Assembly: GCF_038397785.1 (NCBI RefSeq)
Contig: NZ_CP151642.1
Span: 930,001-994,000, forward strand
Direction of reading: 5' to 3'
Source: Salinibacterium sp. TMP30
GTDB lineage: Bacteria; Actinomycetota; Actinomycetes; Actinomycetales; Microbacteriaceae
DNA length: 64,000 nucleotides
Part shown: positions 62,201-64,000 of the stretch, in pieces
How the letters are laid out: every line of letters begins with the position of its first letter
Position numbering within the stretch: position 1 is the stretch's first letter
Position numbers and translations under genes: made by a program
Notes under the pieces: model-generated
What the model saw: the letters and a program-made list of their open reading frames with translations, nothing else
The model's database searches: none
What the model was told of the DNA's origin: nothing

Positions 62201-64000
62201 CTACGAGTTGTCGCGAGCCTGCACGATTAGAGCACGCTCAACACCCGCAAGGTTCTCTACGATGATGCGGCGCAGGGCCGGCACATCAGGGTTTGCCTCG
62301 AGCCACGCGTTGGTGGCATCCACGAGTTCCTGCGAGGCCAGAGGCGCCGGGTAGAGGCCGCGGAGAACCGTCTCAGCAATCGAGTAGCTACGGTTCTTCC
62401 ACACATCGTTGACCGCCGCAAAATACGGCGCCACAAAGGCTTCGAGAACAGCAGGATCATTCACGTGGGTGTAGCCCATGGTTACGTTGCGCACGATAGC
62501 GTTCGGCGACTCATCGCTGTCTACGAGCGACGCAAAAGCGGCACGCTTCCCGGCTTCGGTCGGCAACGTAGCCCGCACGCGTGCTGCAGCTTGCTGGCCG
62601 TTGGCAGTCTTGTCGTTCGCCAGGGCAGCATCGATCTCAGCCTCGTCGGCAGCGCCATTGAGCACGAGACCTTCAAGCAATTCCCAGCTCAAATCGGTGT
62701 CGATCTCAAGACCGTCGAGAGTGGTAGAGCCGCCGAGCAGTGCACGAAGTACGGTGACGTGTTCCTCGGTCGACGCAACGCTCGCAAAGTACTTCACGAA
62801 CTGGAATTGAGCATCCGAACCCGCCTCAGCACTCTGAGCGAGAGCCCACAGCGCATTGCCGAGCTTCTCAACGGTGGCCGCACGACGCTCAGGAGCAACA
62901 TATTGACGTGCGACGAGAACCAGCTGCGCCAGAGTCGTGCGAATCGTGGTCGATTCGCTCTCCGAGGCAATGTTGCCGAGAACCAGCGCAACATAGTCAC
63001 TGGCCGCAGTTTCGGCGTCACGGGCGGCATCCCAAGCAGCACCCCACACAATGGCGCGAGCCAGCGGGTCGCTGATGTCGGAGAGGTGCTTCATCGCAAC
63101 TTCGAGCGAAGCATCATCGAGACGGATCTTCGCGTACGCGAGGTCGTCATCGTTGATCAGCACAAGACCGGGGCGCTTCGTTCCCACCAACTCGGGAACC
63201 TCGGTGCGCTCACCCTCCACATCAATCTCGATGCGGTGGTGACGGACAAGCTTTTCGCCCTCGAGCGAGTAGTAGCCGATCGCCAAACGGTGCGGGCGAA
63301 TCGTGGGGTAGTCGGCAGAAGCAGTCTGAACGATCGCGAAGCTCTCGACAGTGCCATCCTCGCCCGTGACGATTTCGGGGCGCAGCGTGTTAACACCAGC
63401 GGTTTCAAGCCAGAGCTTGCTCCACTCCATGAGCTCACGGCCACTGGTCTTCTCCAACTCAACCAGCAAATCCTTCAGCTCAGTGTTGCCATAGGCGTGC
63501 TTCTTGAAGTAAGCCGCGACACCAGCCATGAATGCCTCAAGACCAACCCACGCCACGAGCTGCTTGAGAATTGAGCCGCCCTTCGCGTAGGTGATGCCAT
63601 CGAAGTTGACGAGCACATCATCCAAGTCGTTGATGGAGGCATACACGGGGTGGGTGGAGGGAAGCTGGTCCTGCTTGTACGCCCAGCTCTTCTCCATCGC
63701 CTGGAACGTCGTCCACGCGCCAGTCCACTCGGTAGCTTCTGCGGTCGCGATTGTTGATGCCCACTCAGCGAAAGATTCGTTGAGCCAGAGATCATTCCAC
63801 CACTTCATGGTGACAAGATCGCCGAACCACATGTGGGAAAGTTCGTGCAGGATCGTCACAACGCGACGTTCCTTGATGGCGTCGGTTACCTTCGAGCGGA
63901 ACACATAGGTTTCGGTGAACGTGACAGCGCCCGCGTTCTCCATAGCACCCGCATTGAACTCGGGTACGAACATCTGGTCGTACTTTTCGAAGGGGTACGG
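62201..64000 (-). CDS. pepN: Aminopeptidase N, C-terminal 600 residues (partial)
   Basis: M1-family zinc aminopeptidase; the gene continues beyond the window (YPFEKYDQMFVPEFNAGAMENAG is read through the edge). The exopeptidase motif GAMEN and zinc site HELSHMWFGDLVTMKWWNDLWLNESFAEW are complete, followed by the large ERAP1-like C-terminal helical domain. Removes N-terminal amino acids from peptides in the cytoplasm. Confidence 0.95.
   Translation of the reverse strand, partial: PYPFEKYDQMFVPEFNAGAMENAGAVTFTETYVFRSKVTDAIKERRVVTILHELSHMWFGDLVTMKWWNDLWLNESFAEWASTIATAEATEWTGAWTTFQAMEKSWAYKQDQLPSTHPVYASINDLDDVLVNFDGITYAKGGSILKQLVAWVGLEAFMAGVAAYFKKHAYGNTELKDLLVELEKTSGRELMEWSKLWLETAGVNTLRPEIVTGEDGTVESFAIVQTASADYPTIRPHRLAIGYYSLEGEKLVRHHRIEIDVEGERTEVPELVGTKRPGLVLINDDDLAYAKIRLDDASLEVAMKHLSDISDPLARAIVWGAAWDAARDAETAASDYVALVLGNIASESESTTIRTTLAQLVLVARQYVAPERRAATVEKLGNALWALAQSAEAGSDAQFQFVKYFASVASTEEHVTVLRALLGGSTTLDGLEIDTDLSWELLEGLVLNGAADEAEIDAALANDKTANGQQAAARVRATLPTEAGKRAAFASLVDSDESPNAIVRNVTMGYTHVNDPAVLEAFVAPYFAAVNDVWKNRSYSIAETVLRGLYPAPLASQELVDATNAWLEANPDVPALRRIIVENLAGVERALIVQARDNS

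Noticed and set aside
62176-62260. Plus-strand start after TAGGCT antisense to pepN
   Set aside because: Spacing is 5 nt and the frame is antisense to pepN; it results from the inverted repeat.
62465-63574. 369-aa open frame antisense to pepN
   Set aside because: Shadow of the GC-rich aminopeptidase frame; no motif.

Overview
The window reads as a chromosomal segment of a high-GC actinobacterium, most likely a member of the Microbacteriaceae. The supporting signs are protein families (DUF3097, DUF2510, CGNR zinc finger, EttA, oligoribonuclease, YkoE/D/C thiamine transporter, a disulfide reductase of the mycothione type), GatCAB amidotransferase, and an actinobacterial LexA box. About twenty genes have a TAnnnT hexamer that ends exactly 6 nt before the start codon, as expected for leaderless mRNAs. 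No rRNA, CRISPR array or prophage was seen.

Layout. 1-4717: tRNA thiolation and DNA ligase (cysteine desulfurase 3' end, ArsR-type regulator, small membrane protein, mnmA, ligA). 4719-5772: an intact IS481-family element inserted exactly at the ligA stop codon with a 6-bp target duplication. 5899-12483: an alpha/beta hydrolase, then gatC-gatA and gatB, split by a divergent CGNR-regulator/EamA-exporter pair. 12526-17531: MFS exporter, OsmC, DUF1905, a deleted DUF1761 pseudogene, a CcdA-like/thioredoxin pair and a small unknown gene. 17741-21988: a glucose-6-phosphate dehydrogenase-like gene, SRPBCC, VanZ, DUF3097 and an LLM oxidoreductase. 22020-24978: a TPP riboswitch and the thiamine ECF transporter ykoE-ykoD-ykoC. 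24968-28642: P-loop kinase, lipoprotein, minimal zinc peptidase, tRNA-His, orn, thioredoxin, tRNA-Arg and DUF1801. 28745-29747: a membrane protein and a small gene under a LexA (SOS) box. 29846-36466: aldo/keto reductase, msrA, ssb, ettA, thioesterase and glycerate kinase. 36600-39881: a glycine betaine/proline ABC transporter. 40306-43190: tesB, an unknown gene, a DUF2510 protein and a decayed FAD dehydrogenase. 43338-55699: a branched-chain amino-acid catabolic block (2-oxoacid dehydrogenase E1a/E1b/E2, then lspA, an amine oxidase, a TetR regulator, and a leucine operon of methylcrotonyl-CoA carboxylase, acyl-CoA dehydrogenase, MaoC hydratase and CitE-like lyase). 55833-57812: a solitary OLD-family ATPase/TOPRIM nuclease. 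57994-61137: a partial duplicate of the truncated-globin gene, a disulfide reductase, a thioredoxin-like protein and a MerR regulator sharing one dyad promoter, and the full globin gene. 61134-64000: MscS and the 3' part of aminopeptidase N.

How the genes work together. The E1/E2 complex would feed isovaleryl-CoA to the TetR-linked operon; the same gene order, minus the inserted genes, is known for bkdABC-citE-fadE19-accA1-accD1 of Mycobacterium tuberculosis. The MerR locus looks like a thiol or heavy-metal stress unit. The OLD nuclease and the SOS-boxed small gene are the best candidates for poorly described biology. All functions are inferred from reading motifs and overall resemblance; no database search was run.
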